DNA of 64,000 nt from Diphasiastrum complanatum (lineage: Eukaryota > Streptophyta > Lycopodiopsida > Lycopodiales > Lycopodiaceae): positions 12,424,399-12,488,398 of the forward strand of contig CM055095.1 of assembly GCA_029204225.1 (NCBI GenBank), read 5' to 3'. Shown piece after piece: positions 1 to 12,078 of this stretch. The position numbers and the translations under genes are program-made. Position 1 is the first letter of the stretch; the number at the start of each line of letters is the position of its first letter. Under the pieces are notes generated by a model. The model was not told the origin of the DNA. It saw nothing but the letters and a program-made list of their open reading frames with translations, and made no database searches.

Positions 1-192
1 ATGGTGACCCCATAAATCCAAGTGATTAACATACTATCGTGATTGGACACGTCATCGCAAAGTTGTATGGCACAATTTTATAGTCAGTTGTGACCACCAA
101 AGCTGAGACCAGGAGACCACATGCATTGGATCAGGTAGGATTCAGGTCTCATTACTCCACTACATATCACATCTTCACTCTTCGGGCTCTCA

Positions 193-560
193 TTGAGGGA
201 GTGGGTCTACTATTGTTTCATCGATTTCAAGAAAGAATTTAACTTTGTTCCACATTCCTTACTCATCCATCAATCACGAAACCTTGGCTTCCCTTCAAAC
301 ACGAGCCTAGCGGTTATGGCATCATATGAGAGAGTTCTCAGTTGTTTCAGGAGCAATCCAGGTATTTCAAAGCAAATATGGAGCACCAAAGGGGTCCCCG
401 AGCAATGTTCCCTCTCCCCTACGCTTTTTAGATTGATATTGATGAGCTCTAGAGAAGGTAGTTGAGTAATGCGGCATGCAAGATGTAGATTTGGTGACAT
501 ATTGATTGCCATACTACTTCATGCAGATGATGTGGTTCTAGTCTCCCCAACTAGAGAGAA
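193..560 (+). mobile_element. LINE reverse-transcriptase fragment, degenerate
   Basis: The plus strand translates into a piece of a non-LTR retrotransposon reverse transcriptase. It has a FIDFKKEFNFVP block, then LAVMASYERVLSCF, GISKQI and a decayed substrate-binding motif (GVPEQCSLSPTLF). After a frame change, HADDVVLVSPTRE at about 520-558 is the catalytic A-D-D box. It matches the longer minus-strand LINE at 29.3-30.6 kb almost block for block ([32 protein letters not shown]), so the two belong to one family. Stops and frameshifts show it is dead. Confidence 0.7.
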
Positions 561-1127
561 TGACTACAGAGATAGTTAGACAGCCTTGCTTAGATTAATC
601 GTGGTTCTGAACCGGGTCCCTTCAAAGGAATCGGCCAAAAAAATTATTTTGCATTTTTTAGATATAATGCTAAAAAATATCTAATGTAATATGTATAATG
701 TTTACAATGTGTATAAAATCTTATAGATGTTAGATTGCTATTGAAACTATACATGTCAAAGTTCATTGTGGCTGGTAGAGAGCTGAAGACTAAAAGCATA
801 TTACAATTCAGCGTTCACAGAGTCACAAGTGCACACGACAATGTTGAATGGACACACTTCAAACTTCACAAACTAGAGTGCATGCTCCAACATCCACTTA
901 ACATTGTAATCTATGGTTTATTCATGATCCATCATCAAACATATATCACACAATATACTAGGTAAACATTTGAATACAAATCGAAACATGGGAAAAGCAA
1001 AACAAAGAATTGTTATGCCACAATCAAAGAACCGATTTTTTTTTAATAATTGGTGGATATGTTGAGACAAGAGCACAAAACCCAACCTCTCCTTGCTACA
1101 CTAGAATAATAGAACAAATTTAAAAAA
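561..1127. other. AT-rich non-coding stretch
   Basis: No coding signal, RNA gene or clear repeat was recognised here. It is probably decayed transposon or intergenic DNA. Confidence 0.4.
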
Positions 1128-1502
1128 TTGGAAGACAAAATCAAGAAGTATAAAGAAGAAGCTCTTTCTTGGGTGACGGTTCTCAAAACAGGTGGTAAAC
1201 CAAGTGCCCCTATCTCTTCAGTTATTTTAGCTACTCTTTCAGAAGAGAAATTTAGGGAGCATAAAGGACTCGATATTAGAGTACAAGGCAATGAGGATAC
1301 TCAAAATGCTCTTGAAGAAGCAAAAAGTTTCCTTGAAACCACACTCGACTTCCCACATCACAACTCGCTAGAAGTGCACTCTTCCTTCCTTACTATAGCA
1401 CTCCATACCTCTACTGCAGTAGCCTTTCCTTCCATACCTCATAATAACAAAAACAAATCTACTAGCCAAATACATAGGTCTCTTGTACACACTAAAGCAT
1501 GA
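1128..1502 (+). CDS. Unrecognised 124-codon ORF
   Basis: This open frame of 124 codons has a lysine/glutamate-rich start (MEDKIKKYKEEALSW). Its first 75 residues look more protein-like than the Ser/Thr/His-rich remainder. I recognise no domain. No promoter or splice signals support it, and it lies among transposon relics. It may be a fragment of a transposon gag or a captured gene exon, or it may be chance. Confidence 0.2.
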   Translation: MEDKIKKYKEEALSWVTVLKTGGKPSAPISSVILATLSEEKFREHKGLDIRVQGNEDTQNALEEAKSFLETTLDFPHHNSLEVHSSFLTIALHTSTAVAFPSIPHNNKNKSTSQIHRSLVHTKA

Positions 1503-3318
1503 AGAGAATGAGATCTCAGATATATGGAACTTCAATAAGTTCTCAACAATGAATAAGAAAAGAGTACAAAGAAGAAGGGGGTTTGGGGGGTCTGGATGGA
1601 CTACATGCTACATCAGGGGTAAATCTAAGAAGATGTATTAATGGTTAAAGAGGATAAACATAAGTAGCTTATGTGGCTGGAAATAAAGCAGGTCAAAATA
1701 GTAAGACATGTTACTTGAATCTCATCAATCTCTTGTACAAAAATAGTAAACTCTCATGCAATGAGCGATTCTTTCACCTTGTAAAAGATATGGAGCAAAT
1801 TTTCAAGGAAGGTATATCATTTTAGAAGTAACCATAATCGAGCAAAAGTGGTTGATTACCCTATCACTCACTTCAAGATTACTCACTTGACACATGACTT
1901 GACGTGAAATTAGAAATTTTGAAGGCAATATCGTGGCCGAAAGATTGGGGAGACCTGACCAGGACAATAGCAATTTTGAGAAATATAGCATCCAAATGTA
2001 AGCAATAGCTGGTTTAAGGAGGAAAGTAAGGAACAACGGAAAAATAAAATTAAGAAGAAAGAACCAGCAAAATAAAGAGAATATAAGGAAATGTAGCAAG
2101 GACAAGAAAAAGGGCATTTTTTAAATAAAACAGGATTTGAATGCAAAAACACTCGAAAGGTAGAGGTGAAATGGAAATATATTGCAACACATATAAAGGG
2201 ATCTCAGTTGCATCGAAACGTCGTTCTAGGGCCTTGCGTTCCGGAACGTCAGAACCTGGGAAAAAAAACAAAAAAACAAGAACCAAAAAAAAAACTTCAA
2301 TTTGTTTTTTTTTAGCTATTGAAACCTAAGTAGGCGGCCCACAAACTAGGAGCAATAGTAGGTTTCAAAATCTACAGAGTTCTATTGCACGCAACGCATC
2401 TATTCCAATTTAGCAACTTCTTGCCATGCCCTCTCAATGATACCAATATCAAAAGACAAAGCTTGCATGTTAGAAACCTAGAGTGTTGAGGAAGGAATGC
2501 TACCAAGAGAGGAAATCAAACCTCATGAGCATCAACTTTTGTCACTTTGAAGTTGGAATTTAAGTTTGCTTCAATTACCAATAATTGCTCGTTCTATATG
2601 TGTTAAAGAACACAGTACCTCGCATGCATGCAACAAGGTAGTCTCGGTAGAAGAGTTCCCAATGGGACTTGAAGATCTATCAAAACATCTTCCAGGTGCA
2701 TGGATACTAGTCCCATAACCATTAATGTAACTTTCAATAAGATACATGAGAGAGAGAAGACACTAAGAGAGAGGTGTCCGGGGTCCCTTCATATTTGGTA
2801 CATAGGACTTTTTCCAACTGTTACTAGACCTTATTTGAACTTATAAATCAGTTTAAGCCCTAGAGCCTATTTATTATTTTGATCATTATAGGACCATACC
2901 CTTGTGCCAATGAAATTGGCGTTACAACATTTAGTGATTCTAACACCCCTTCTTAATGACAACGTTGTTGAAGTTCTTAATGACATGTTGTAAAACAGCC
3001 GGACACTTTTTCTAGGCAATTGGATACAATTTAATCCACTTTTTGTGTCTTTAGATCTATGCATCTTCATGTACTTAATGTAAGCGTTGACAAATGGTTG
3101 CACTACGTCGGCTAGCATAAGCCTACAAGTGATGGAAACCACCGGATTTAACAGTTTCAGCGCTGCTGCTGTGACACCTTAGTAACGTTATTCAAAGAAC
3201 GCATTTACGGAAAAACATCTAGTACGAGCTAAGATTGACGCATCAAATATGAAATGAGAAGAAACTCAATTGTCTTCATATGAAGAAAGTAAGCTTCGAG
3301 CAGTCGTCAAGTCGTCAC
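1503..3318. other. AT-rich non-coding DNA, possibly NEDD1-like intron 2
   Basis: No exon of the neighbouring NEDD1-like gene was found here on the minus strand, and no intact ORF. If that gene is whole, this is part of its second intron and the next exon lies beyond the left edge. A poly-A/T-rich patch lies near 2,260-2,310. Confidence 0.35.
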
Positions 3319-3931
3319 CTCAACGATATCTGGAGCTTCATCGCTGGAAGGGATGGTTCCTAGAGGCCGCCCGCTCTTTAACCATAAGCTTATTTTTTTA
3401 TCTTCTCCTGCACTTGCCACCACCAAATCTGCACCAACAGCTTTCATATATAAGCAAGCCCAAGTATGCAAACACAGTCTTAATAAAAAATTCAAAAACA
3501 CAGCAAGGACACATGATCTCAGGAATGGGACTATTGGCAACAAACACAACCTAAAACCTAACGCAGCAGCCGTTCCAACAACTCTCACATAAATCAAGCA
3601 AGTGTCAAAAGCATTTTCCTACTAAAAAATAACAAACAAAACAAAGCAAAGGATATAAGATCTTAAAGATGAGACCACTGGCAACAAAACAAACTAAAAC
3701 CTAAAGGAGGAGCTGTAGCAGCAGCAGCAACAACAGACATTATTGAAAAGCATTCAGCAAAGTTAGAAAAGGGAGAGTGATATGACTGAATAGAACGTAC
3801 TAGTGTGATTCCAGCGAGCACAATTGATGTGTAGAGCTGGCGAGGGCGTGTATTGCAATTTGCATGGGTATCCCGTCTCCACAGATACGTCGAACAGCTT
3901 GATCGTGTCGCCACCGGAGGCAGCAAGCAAC

Positions 3932-3936
<5 letters not shown>
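3319..3936 (-). CDS. NEDD1: NEDD1-like WD40 protein, first two coding exons
   Basis: NEDD1 recruits the gamma-tubulin ring complex to microtubules and, in plants, acts with augmin in spindle and phragmoplast assembly. Exon 1 (3,936 down to 3,801, 136 nt) begins [20 protein letters not shown] and ends in WNHT. Exon 2 (3,428 down to 3,319, 110 nt) reads [19 protein letters not shown]. The junction is clean: donor A|GTACGT, acceptor TTGGTGCAG|AT, giving WNHTNLVVAS as in plant NEDD1. Together they give 82 residues, the first WD40 blade, and end in phase 0 at GAG|GTGACG. The remaining WD repeats and the C-terminal gamma-tubulin-binding region are not visible in the 3.3 kb to the left edge. Either the next intron is long, as in the SDR gene of this window, or this is a truncated copy. 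An 18-unit GA repeat lies directly before the ATG. Confidence 0.72.

Positions 3937-3972
<36 letters not shown>
3937..3972. repeat. (CT)18 microsatellite in the NEDD1-like 5' UTR
   Basis: Eighteen CT units on the plus strand read as (GA)18 on the coding strand, ending at the base before the NEDD1-like ATG. GA/CT repeats are common in plant 5' UTRs and can bind BPC (GAGA-binding) factors, so it may have regulatory weight. Confidence 0.9.
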
Positions 3973-3975
<3 letters not shown>

Positions 3976-6000
3976 AAATTTTGTAAAAGAAAGGGCCTTA
4001 TAAGTTCGTGATAGCACCCAGGGCGGGCCCTTACTTTCCTTGGTAGTGGGTAGGGTGATAGCCTTGGTTTGGAAGGACACATGAACAAGTTTGGAGGCTC
4101 CAATGCAATGCACTTTTCGCAGGCCTTACGTCATGCTTTCACCTGGCCGAATGGGTCACCCATTCTCGTCACCACCTATTTTAGAAATTTACAAACACTC
4201 ACTCTCTTGTTATTCCACCCACTGAGTTAGTGATTTACGTCAAGCAGTTGGTTTTGAGTAATTACTTAACTATTTTAAGTTTTACTTAGCTTTTGATTAG
4301 CTTTTCATTTTTGACGTTCTGAGGTATCATTTTATATACTTTAATCTTCTTGTATGGTCATGGGTTTTCCCATCATTTTCTAATAAAAGCAGGGGTAATT
4401 ATACATTGAGAAACATCCCCATGCCGAGTTGAAATGGGTCGCATGGAAAGAGGCCTTAATGTGCCTTTCACATAAAGGCAACAAAAAAATTTGAAAATGT
4501 CTTTTGAAGGTCATTCTTTAAACTTTCCTTTCGAGTTATTCAAACTATAAACTATCTTTCTATCTTTCAAACTACATATGAGAGGAGAGCATTTTAGCAA
4601 TGGGAAATTGATCAGTTAATTGGACGTGTTATCCATAGCATTTATAAAACAACTTAGTCTTATTCAAATTGAACTCTTCGATGTGTCTTTTTTTCACCAC
4701 CGCCCAATATTTGAGCTCATTTTAGCTCTAGTTTACAGCAAGGAACATTGTAGTCTAATGTCACTACAATTTCGAAAGGTAAAGTATTAAATAACTTTCT
4801 AAAAGAGTTGGAACAGATGGATGTTGGCTCTAGCCCATGAGACTACTAACACAAGCCTAAAGCACACCTCAATCAAAGGTTATGATGGTAAGGGGGGAAG
4901 GGGAGAAGACATAACAAGGAAACTGCAACCTAGACCCACCCTTTCTAAAATTAACATGAAAATTGTTTTCACACATTCACACTTTTCAATTGCATGACAA
5001 TCGCTGGTTGGATTAGCACATCAATTTGAATGTTAAAACAAAATCACAACTTTCATTTGAAAATGCGTATATGCCTCTCGAATTCCACAAGCCTGCACTA
5101 CACGAATGATTCATCCATATCCTTTTATGTTGTTTTCTAGTGTGTGTGTTGTTGAGATTCGCATCATCATGCTCTCTCTCCATAGGCTTGCCTCCCTTCA
5201 TTGTTGAAGTTTGAGCCTGGTTTTGCAACCAAAGCTCATTAAAAAATGCTCACCGTTGAAGGTTGAATAATCTCCTATAAAATGTCATTTTGAAAAGTGG
5301 ACTTGGAAAGATTCAAGAGTTCTAATGGTAAGATTTTGTACATTGTAAAAAATTATAAATCCTAAGTCAAGGCACTCAATAGTGGACCGCCGTTTAAATC
5401 AAAGAAACAATTATATCTTAGTTTTGTGTTGAAATTTTCCTTGTGGGCCATATTGTCAATTAAAAGTAAGTATTAACAGTTCAATTGCATCATTGCATTT
5501 CATATCATTTGGGCATATAATGCAAGGAGGCTAAAGTAACCTCTATGTTGGAATAAAATTCTTGTTGACACAAGTGAGTTGGGATGCAATATTTCTATAA
5601 ACGACCACAAGTCAAATAGAAAGGTGCTTAATCTATTGCATGGAAGATCTTTCTTCTACTAAGTGCCTTGTGCATCTCTTGGCAACGATTGTTGCCTAAA
5701 TCACTATTTTAAATAACTTGAGCAAGAGGATTCCACTCTTTTTTATCCTCTCAAATAGGTTAACCGTAGATTAAGATCTTTATACAAAAGTGCAATAGAA
5801 AGAGACAATTTATAAAAAAGCAACTAATCTGGCAACCTCTTTAAAAAAATGAGGGGGAAGATGGAAAAATACACTCAAACCAAATGTTCATATAGATATC
5901 ACTCTCAGACATTGTAAAAAATAATTAGCTTGAGAATCAGCAAAACGTTATCATTAAGCAACATATCAAAGTGGCTAAGTGTTTTAAGCCTAAAATGGAA
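3973..6000. other. Upstream flank of the NEDD1-like gene, mostly AT-rich
   Basis: The first few hundred bases are the likely promoter and 5' UTR of the minus-strand NEDD1-like gene. Beyond about 4.3 kb the sequence is AT-rich with no supported ORF, RNA gene or terminal repeat. Confidence 0.35.
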
Positions 6001-6009
6001 TTTTGCAAT

Positions 6010-7250
6010 GAAAAGATCATTGAGTGATTCGTGATTCCCAAAGAATCACATCCTCATCTAAAACATTTCATTTAGAGCATACATGGACGACATTAGCTTT
6101 ATATTTGGAGCAAACAGACCGAGATTGTTGTATTATTTCAAGAAAGAAAATTTTGAGCTTGGCTAGCTCAATCTTGCTTGTACAAAGGAATCTAGCTTTC
6201 CGGATAGATGGAGTCAATAGTATTCCACCTAGAGTTGAACCCAAAAACAATGAAATTAGGTTTTTTCATGGCAATAAACACGGATGCGTTGGAGATTCTC
6301 CTAGAGTTCCCACAAGCTTTGAATAGCCATTTGGCATTGCAAACATCAAAAGAGGACATTGAGAGCTTACTAGGATCACAATGGGAAGAGGCATGAGATA
6401 TGAAATTAGCCTTTAGGTCAATAAGACCAAGTTTTGGTTTGAGATTCTCGAGACTAAGCACATAGGCATAGTTCATGATGTGTTCCCTAAAAATGTATAT
6501 TTTCCATGAAAGGCTTTTGCATAGTCTTTTATCAATATGCTCAAGAATTTTGGAGTTGATGGTAATAATCTTGGAAAACCAAAGAAGCTCATGTGGAAAA
6601 ATGGAGCTACCTCCAGTCCAGTGATTTGAGGTATCATAATCAACAAAATGTACAAGGGAGGAAGAGATTCAAAACCAAAAAATGAGTAACATAGGAAAAA
6701 AGTAATAGGCTTGAGGATGATAAGGTGAGCTAGGAAAAAAAGTTTCGCCTACGAATTTGGTTAGAATGAGGGAAACAATTCGGGGTTAAATGATCACAGG
6801 TGGACAAAGAGGTGTCTAAAAGAAAGCCAAGATATTTAAAAACGATACTATGAGAAAGTGCATTGAGGACAAGATTAGAACACTAAGCTAGAGGGCATTA
6901 TGGGAGAAGACAAGGATGTCGTACTTTTTGAAGTAAGGAAAAAATTCATAAAATCTACAAAAATGGGAGATTACTTTAGTAATAAGAGAAGTCGAGAATT
7001 TATGTAGCTTATAAATACAAACAAGGTCATCAAAAAACATTTGAGGACCGATTGAGATATTGTGGAAGATAAAAGAATGAAAATCATGAGAGTGATGAAC
7101 TCTCAATAGGTGAAAAATGAGAGGTTTAGTGGCTATGTGTTGGACCCTTTCAATGCCTCCCTCATCGTCATGATCAAGAGGGCAAAGTCGGGCTTGGATC
7201 TCCAACTGGGTGAGTATCGATGTAGTAGTGAGATTTGATCCTATGGGGAG
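6010..7250 (-). mobile_element. L1-like LINE reverse transcriptase, degenerate
   Basis: On the minus strand from about 7,205 downward the translation shows IGPQMFFDDLVC, a decayed F-A-D-D box. It is followed by a region like the L1 RT thumb and then FPHELLWFSKIITI and LCKSLSWKIYIF, with many stops and frameshifts. The order and spacing fit the C-terminal half of a plant L1-type ORF2. Endonuclease and N-terminal RT are not seen. The assignment rests on weak, broken similarity. Confidence 0.5.
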
Positions 7251-7259
7251 GGGGTTAAA

Positions 7260-8090
7260 CTACGGATTTAGACAGGATCTAAGCCTATCAAGGGTGTATG
7301 TATATTAGAAAGCAATATAGAAGATTTGGAAAGTTTTGGTCACTGGAAAATTTGGCAAGAGCTCCGCTAGCACAAGTGAGAAATGAAATCGAATTCTACC
7401 CTCTTATAGGCTGATTTGGAGGGTCCATTAGACAATGTACTAGTTTGGCTGCTCAGTTCTGGACAAAAATTTGCAAGCATGTTCAGTACTATGCAACTAG
7501 GTTGTAAAAATCTTAGCGAAGGTTTCTGAGGTACTGAACTGATCCGACGAAGGCTTCCAAGATCTAGCGAAGGTGCATCCTTCACTAAGGACATCATTCA
7601 CCCAGGTATTGTAATAAATGCAAATTTTGATTATCTAGCCCTTTGCCCAATCTAATTTTGGCATTTTGAATCCATTTGTTAGGTCGGCAAAGGTTAATAA
7701 GGATTGTAAGATGCTCGACAAAGGTTCCCAAAATGGTAAGTTTCAGAACATTCGCCTAACTAAAAAACATGTATCAACTCTAGAAAGGAACCTTCGCGCA
7801 ACTCAGTATAGAGAAGTTTGAGGTGGATGTATGATCTGAAATCTTGGTGAAGATTTGTGAGTCTATTTGTGCAAAATAAGACCCAAAAAGTGAGTTTTAA
7901 GTCATTTTTCATCAAAAATTATCTTCTGAAAATACTTTCCTTCCTCTTTTTTCCACTCTAATGACTTTTCTGACTTTTGCTCATCATTCTCTTCATTTTT
8001 TTTTGTCTTTTTCTAAAAAAAAGAATATATCACCAAGTAATAAAAAAAAAGAAAATTTTAAAACAATTAAAATAAAACTGACAAGGTGTT
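7260..8090 (-). mobile_element. Probable decayed LTR and 3' end of the adjacent Gypsy relic
   Basis: This stretch lies just 3' (minus strand) of the pol relic that ends at 8,097. It has scattered variants of a GCGAAGGT/GACAAAGGT word (about 7,510-7,740), as decayed LTRs often do. No partner LTR or exact boundary was found, so this is positional inference. Confidence 0.3.
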
Positions 8091-8096
8091 GGATCA

Positions 8097-9990
8097 TTAT
8101 GGTTGAACTGGTTGATCTGGCTGCCAAAACTTGCATAGTCGCCTATCATTCATCGAAGTGTCGGATCTTTTTCCATCCAAATGTTCTAAAATGACCGCTC
8201 CATAGTCCAATATTTCTTTCACTCTATATGGTCCTTCACCTCTGAACTTCAATTTGCCTTTAATCAGTTTTGTCTTATACATTAGTGCTATTCCTTCAGA
8301 TCTTTTTTGTGTAATTGGCGATCGTGCCATGCCTTGCGACGAGCTTTTTTTTTTTTTTTTCTCTGCTGCTAATGCATGAACTGCCATCAATATGGTCTCA
8401 CAAAGTTTTTGTAAAGCCTCATGACGCATCTGGAAGAATTTCTCATCATCCAACCGTTCCATTGCTGCTATGCGTAGAGATGGTATCAAAAATTCAATTG
8501 GCATAACTGCATCTTGTCCATAAACAAGCTGAAATGGCATTTGATTTGTACTACCTTCGTAAGCTATTCTGAATGCCCATAAAGCCGAATAAAGCTTATG
8601 TTCCCAATTAGAACGACTTGCTTCTACTGTTTTTGTCATAATGTTGTAGGAAGATTCAGCTTGGCCATTACCCCTTGGATAATATGGAGTACTAAACCGA
8701 TGAATAACGAAAAAGTCTTTCCAACAGACACTTTATTGTTTCATTCACAAAATGTGTTCTACGATCACTAATGATCTCGATAGGACATCCAAATCTAGTA
8801 ATAACATTTTCATAGAGAAACTTAGTCGTTGATTTTGCATCTGCAACTCGAACCACTTTCGCTTCAACCCATTTGGCCATATAATCAGTTGCAACAATGA
8901 TATATCTGGCCTAAGATCGTGTTGCCGCAGGATGATTAGGACCGACATAATCAAGGCTCCATTTCTCGAACGGTGCTTGCGATAAAACTGGATGTAAAGG
9001 TTCATAATTCTGTCGAGTAGGACGACGTGCTCGTTGACAAACATCGCATGACTAAATATAATTTTATGTATCTTTGTGAAGTATAGGCCACCAACATCCT
9101 GATTGTAAAAGTTTGCGAATAGTGATATCTATTGAAAAATGTCCTCTGCCCATGCCATCATGAGAAAACATGATAAGTTTAGGTATTTCATGCGGCAAAA
9201 CACATCTTCGTAAAATATCATAAGGTTGAGCCTTATGAATTAATTGTCTCTTCTGTACTTTTGTCAAGGAGTCATTGGGTTGGCCAAGCATAAGATTCAA
9301 TAATATCTATTGCCCACTCAGGTACCGCTTCTACATAAAATAATGCAGCATCTGGTAGTTCATCATCCACTTCAATATTAATAGGCGCAGATTCAATCCT
9401 TGAAAAATGGTCAGCTAGATAATGTTGTTTACCCTTTTGAACCACAACGCGAAAATCAAATTCGGTCAATAATAGTAACCATCTTGCAATACGTCCTATG
9501 CTACATGTCTTGTTCACCAAATAAAGGAACGGCTGATGATCAGTATATAATGCAAAATGCGTTGCCAATAGATAATGTCGAAACTTTTTAACAGAAAAAA
9601 TCATGGCCAATGCTTCGCGTTCAGTTGTCGAATAATTCTTCTTAGGATCAGTAAGTTGTCTGCTTGCAAACCTGATAGGATAATCCTTCTTGTATTCACT
9701 TGGCTGCGTCAAAATTGATCCAATGGCATATTTCGATGCATAAGTGTGAACGTGAAACTCAATTGTCCAAATTGGAGCTCGTAGTATTGGTGCAGAAGCT
9801 AAAGCTTTCTTCAATTTCTCAAATGCTTCCAATGTCTCTACTATCCAAATTGATACAATGGTCAATTTATATATAGGTCTTGCTAAATCCTCAAAGAATA
9901 GGATGGATATTCGATAATAATTTGCGTGACCCATAAAAACATAGACGCCTCGAATTGTTCCTGGCGGTGGTAACTCAATAATGACTTTGA
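8097..9990 (-). mobile_element. Ty3/Gypsy pol relic: RNase H and integrase
   Basis: Reading the minus strand from 9,934, the end of RT (MGHANYYR) and the RT-RNase H connection are followed by an RNase H domain with FHVHTYASKYAIGSILTQ (catalytic Asp decayed), FASRQLTDPKKNYSTTEREALA and LYTDHQPFLYLVNK. The integrase follows, with a core piece at 8,880-8,692 (MAKWVEAKVV, ISDRRTHFVNETI). A C-terminal part at 8,639-8,097 contains GEGPYRVKEILDYGAVILEHLDGK. No chromodomain follows, which fits the non-chromovirus Athila/Tat branch. Gag, protease and most of RT are missing. Frameshifts separate the pieces. Confidence 0.8.
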
Positions 9991-9999
9991 TTTTGGAAT

Positions 10000-11040
10000 A
10001 ATCCGTAGCAATGCCATGTCTTGATATTACATGTCCAAGGACCCCATGAGTGACTCAATTTTGACATTTTTATGGATTTAAAGAGATAGATAACTAAGCC
10101 CAAAACCAATTTTTTCACCCCAATAGTTGTTGGCTCCAAAGGCTTGGAGGCACACAACCCTTTCGGGCTCAACATTACCCCAGTTGATCATTATTGTATT
10201 ATAAAATTTCCTCATAGTCTGTTTTTTTTTTCTATGCCTCTCTATACCACTTAACGAGAATGTGAGCCAAAACCCCTCCCCCCCTAGATAATAATATGAA
10301 GATGATAAAGAAGGTGATCAATATATCACCATAAGCCTTGTGAAGGTAGTCAAATCGTTCATAGAAGAAAAAAACAAAGATTACATTGTAGAAGAATTAA
10401 AAAGTTAAAAAAACTCATTCTAATTCTCAATGAATAACACCTAATTTTTAACAAATTATCACAATAGCTTAAGGCTAACGCGACAAAGCTAAATAATAAT
10501 CTTGACGGTACATGCGATGTCACTACATGTGATGTCACTGGAGTGATACACTCTTGAGTGACAGACACAGCCTATGTAGGTATGTTAGGCCCTAATGGGG
10601 CCATATGATCACATCCAAAAACATAGAAGATTATGTATATTGTGACCATAGAAAAAAAATGCTCATCCATTTGACACTACACTGCCTGACAAGTCAGAAA
10701 TTCAAAATAGAGCTCTCCCATTGGTCCAGGGAGAAAATGGGCCCCCCACCCTTTCACATTGGCAGATAACATGACGAGGACTCACTGCCACGTAGGGGCA
10801 ACTCAAAGCCATTTTTTGGGCCAGGAAATGTCCCCTGACATGTTGAGTTGCCCTTGACATGCTGACACTCCATATTAAAATCTTCCCAACCTTTCAATGA
10901 AATGCAATCCAAGTTAAAAATTGATTGCTTAAAAAAAACCTTATAGCACCCTTCAACGTTTTAACATGAAAATTTTCATACTTGCCTTTCAAAACACAAC
11001 ACCTTAAATAAAATAAACCAATCGTATGTCAAGATTCAAA
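10000..11040. other. Non-coding stretch between Gypsy relic and SDR upstream region
   Basis: No supported gene. The first 180 bases may be a further decayed piece of the Gypsy RT. The rest is AT-rich with short C-runs. Confidence 0.35.
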
Positions 11041-11041
11041 T

Positions 11042-11246
11042 GGGTCAATCATATTGTGACCTTTTATTTAACACTTACCAATAAAATGTGAAACATGGAT
11101 TTGGTTGTTAACTCACTCGCCAAGATTTAAAAAACGGGTGACATTGGGTCAATCATATTGTGACCCTTTATTTAACACTAGCAATAAAATGTGAAACATG
11201 GATTTGATTGTTAACTCACTTGCCAAGATTTAAAAAACTGGTGGCA
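11042..11246. repeat. Tandem duplication, about 104-bp unit, two copies
   Basis: The block starting GGGTCAATCATATTGTGACC at 11,042 recurs at 11,146 with a few changes, through a shared TTAACTCAC(T/C)(T/C)GCCAAGATTT segment. It is a simple local duplication about 0.9 kb upstream of the SDR start codon. Confidence 0.85.
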
Positions 11247-11312
11247 AGTGAAAGGTCACAGCGATGTCCATTGCTTGTCAGCTCAAGTTTGTCAACTCAT
11301 TTGTCAAGATTC

Positions 11313-11322
11313 TATATATAAG
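11313..11322 (+). promoter_or_regulatory. Possible TATA box far upstream of the SDR gene
   Basis: TATATATAAG is a good TATA match but lies about 760 bp before the SDR ATG. It would require a long 5' UTR or an upstream non-coding exon. Confidence 0.25.
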
Positions 11323-11639
11323 TGACAAGCTAAAGGCGAGACAAAAGGGACTTGTTATAGAAAAAAAAAAAGGAGGACTTGAGAGCAGTGTGAAACTAGA
11401 TTGGAGCAAGAATATCTACTCTCCTCCCCTCGTATCTTACTGGCATGCGATATTTGACCCCGCCTCAGTTCCACTCCCGACACGCGTCCCAGGTGTCCCA
11501 AAGCTGCTGCTCGCCCAGTCTGCCCGCCCTACACTGGCCCCCTCGTGGCAGGCATATCGCAGATTATCCCATAACCACTTGAGAAAAATTATATTCATAG
11601 CATATATAGTGAAACTGCTCATAGACTCTCACATGCGTG

Positions 11640-11975
11640 CGTGGGCCTGGATGCGTGTGTGCTCAAAGCTTGGCTGTGGCGCCGGGACCACCGGTGCCCA
11701 GTGGCGCCAGAAATCGGCGCCGGGATCGGGACAAGTGGCGCTGGTTGTCCCGGTGCCGGCCGTGTGAGACCAGTGACGCTAAGCGATCTCGGTGGCGGCC
11801 GTGCCCACGTGGCGCGCCGGCGCCCGTGGTCCCGGCACCAGTGCAGTGCCAGGCCGTCGCCCGGCGCCCCTCTCCGGAGAATCGTACGGCAAGACTTATT
11901 GTCCCCTCCCCGGACTCCACATGTCACAGGCTTATTGGACCGGGGCCAAAGCTTTCTCCCAGCTGTCCCCGTGCC
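11640..11975 (+). promoter_or_regulatory. GC-rich promoter/5' region of the SDR gene
   Basis: This block of about 330 bp is sharply GC- and CpG-rich compared with its AT-rich surroundings, and it ends about 100 bp before the SDR start codon. The overlapping ORFs inside it on both strands (Arg, Pro and Gly-rich) are composition artefacts. It may be the core promoter and leader, or a GC-rich transposon end placed there. No paired terminus was found. Confidence 0.45.
11806..11813 (+). promoter_or_regulatory. G-box / ABRE-type element CACGTGGC
   Basis: A perfect CACGTGGC lies 266 bp upstream of the SDR ATG. This is the core bound by plant bZIP (ABF/ABI5) and bHLH factors. A single site is only suggestive of stress or abscisic-acid control. 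Confidence 0.4.
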
Positions 11976-12000
11976 AATAAGCGACAACGTGAGCTATCTT

Positions 12001-12032
12001 GCTCCCTCCTATTCTTCTTCTTCTTTTTTCTT
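12001..12032 (+). promoter_or_regulatory. Pyrimidine patch before the SDR start codon
   Basis: A CT-rich run (TTCTTCTTCTTTTTTC core) 47-78 bp before the ATG resembles the Y-patch of plant core promoters or leaders. An in-frame TAA within it excludes an upstream extension of exon 1. Confidence 0.35.
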
Positions 12033-12078
12033 TTAATTATTATCTGCTGCTTATGCCAGAGTTCAGATCAGCATCAAC

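Noticed and set aside
2867..3142. Minus-strand ORF as a further NEDD1-like exon
   Set aside because: Its sequence shows no WD40 pattern and does not continue the exon 2 frame through recognisable splice sites.
11637..12036. Overlapping long ORFs on both strands in the GC-rich block
   Set aside because: Open frames in several phases are expected in CpG-rich DNA. No domain is visible, and the SDR exon 1 frame starts just after with an upstream in-frame stop.
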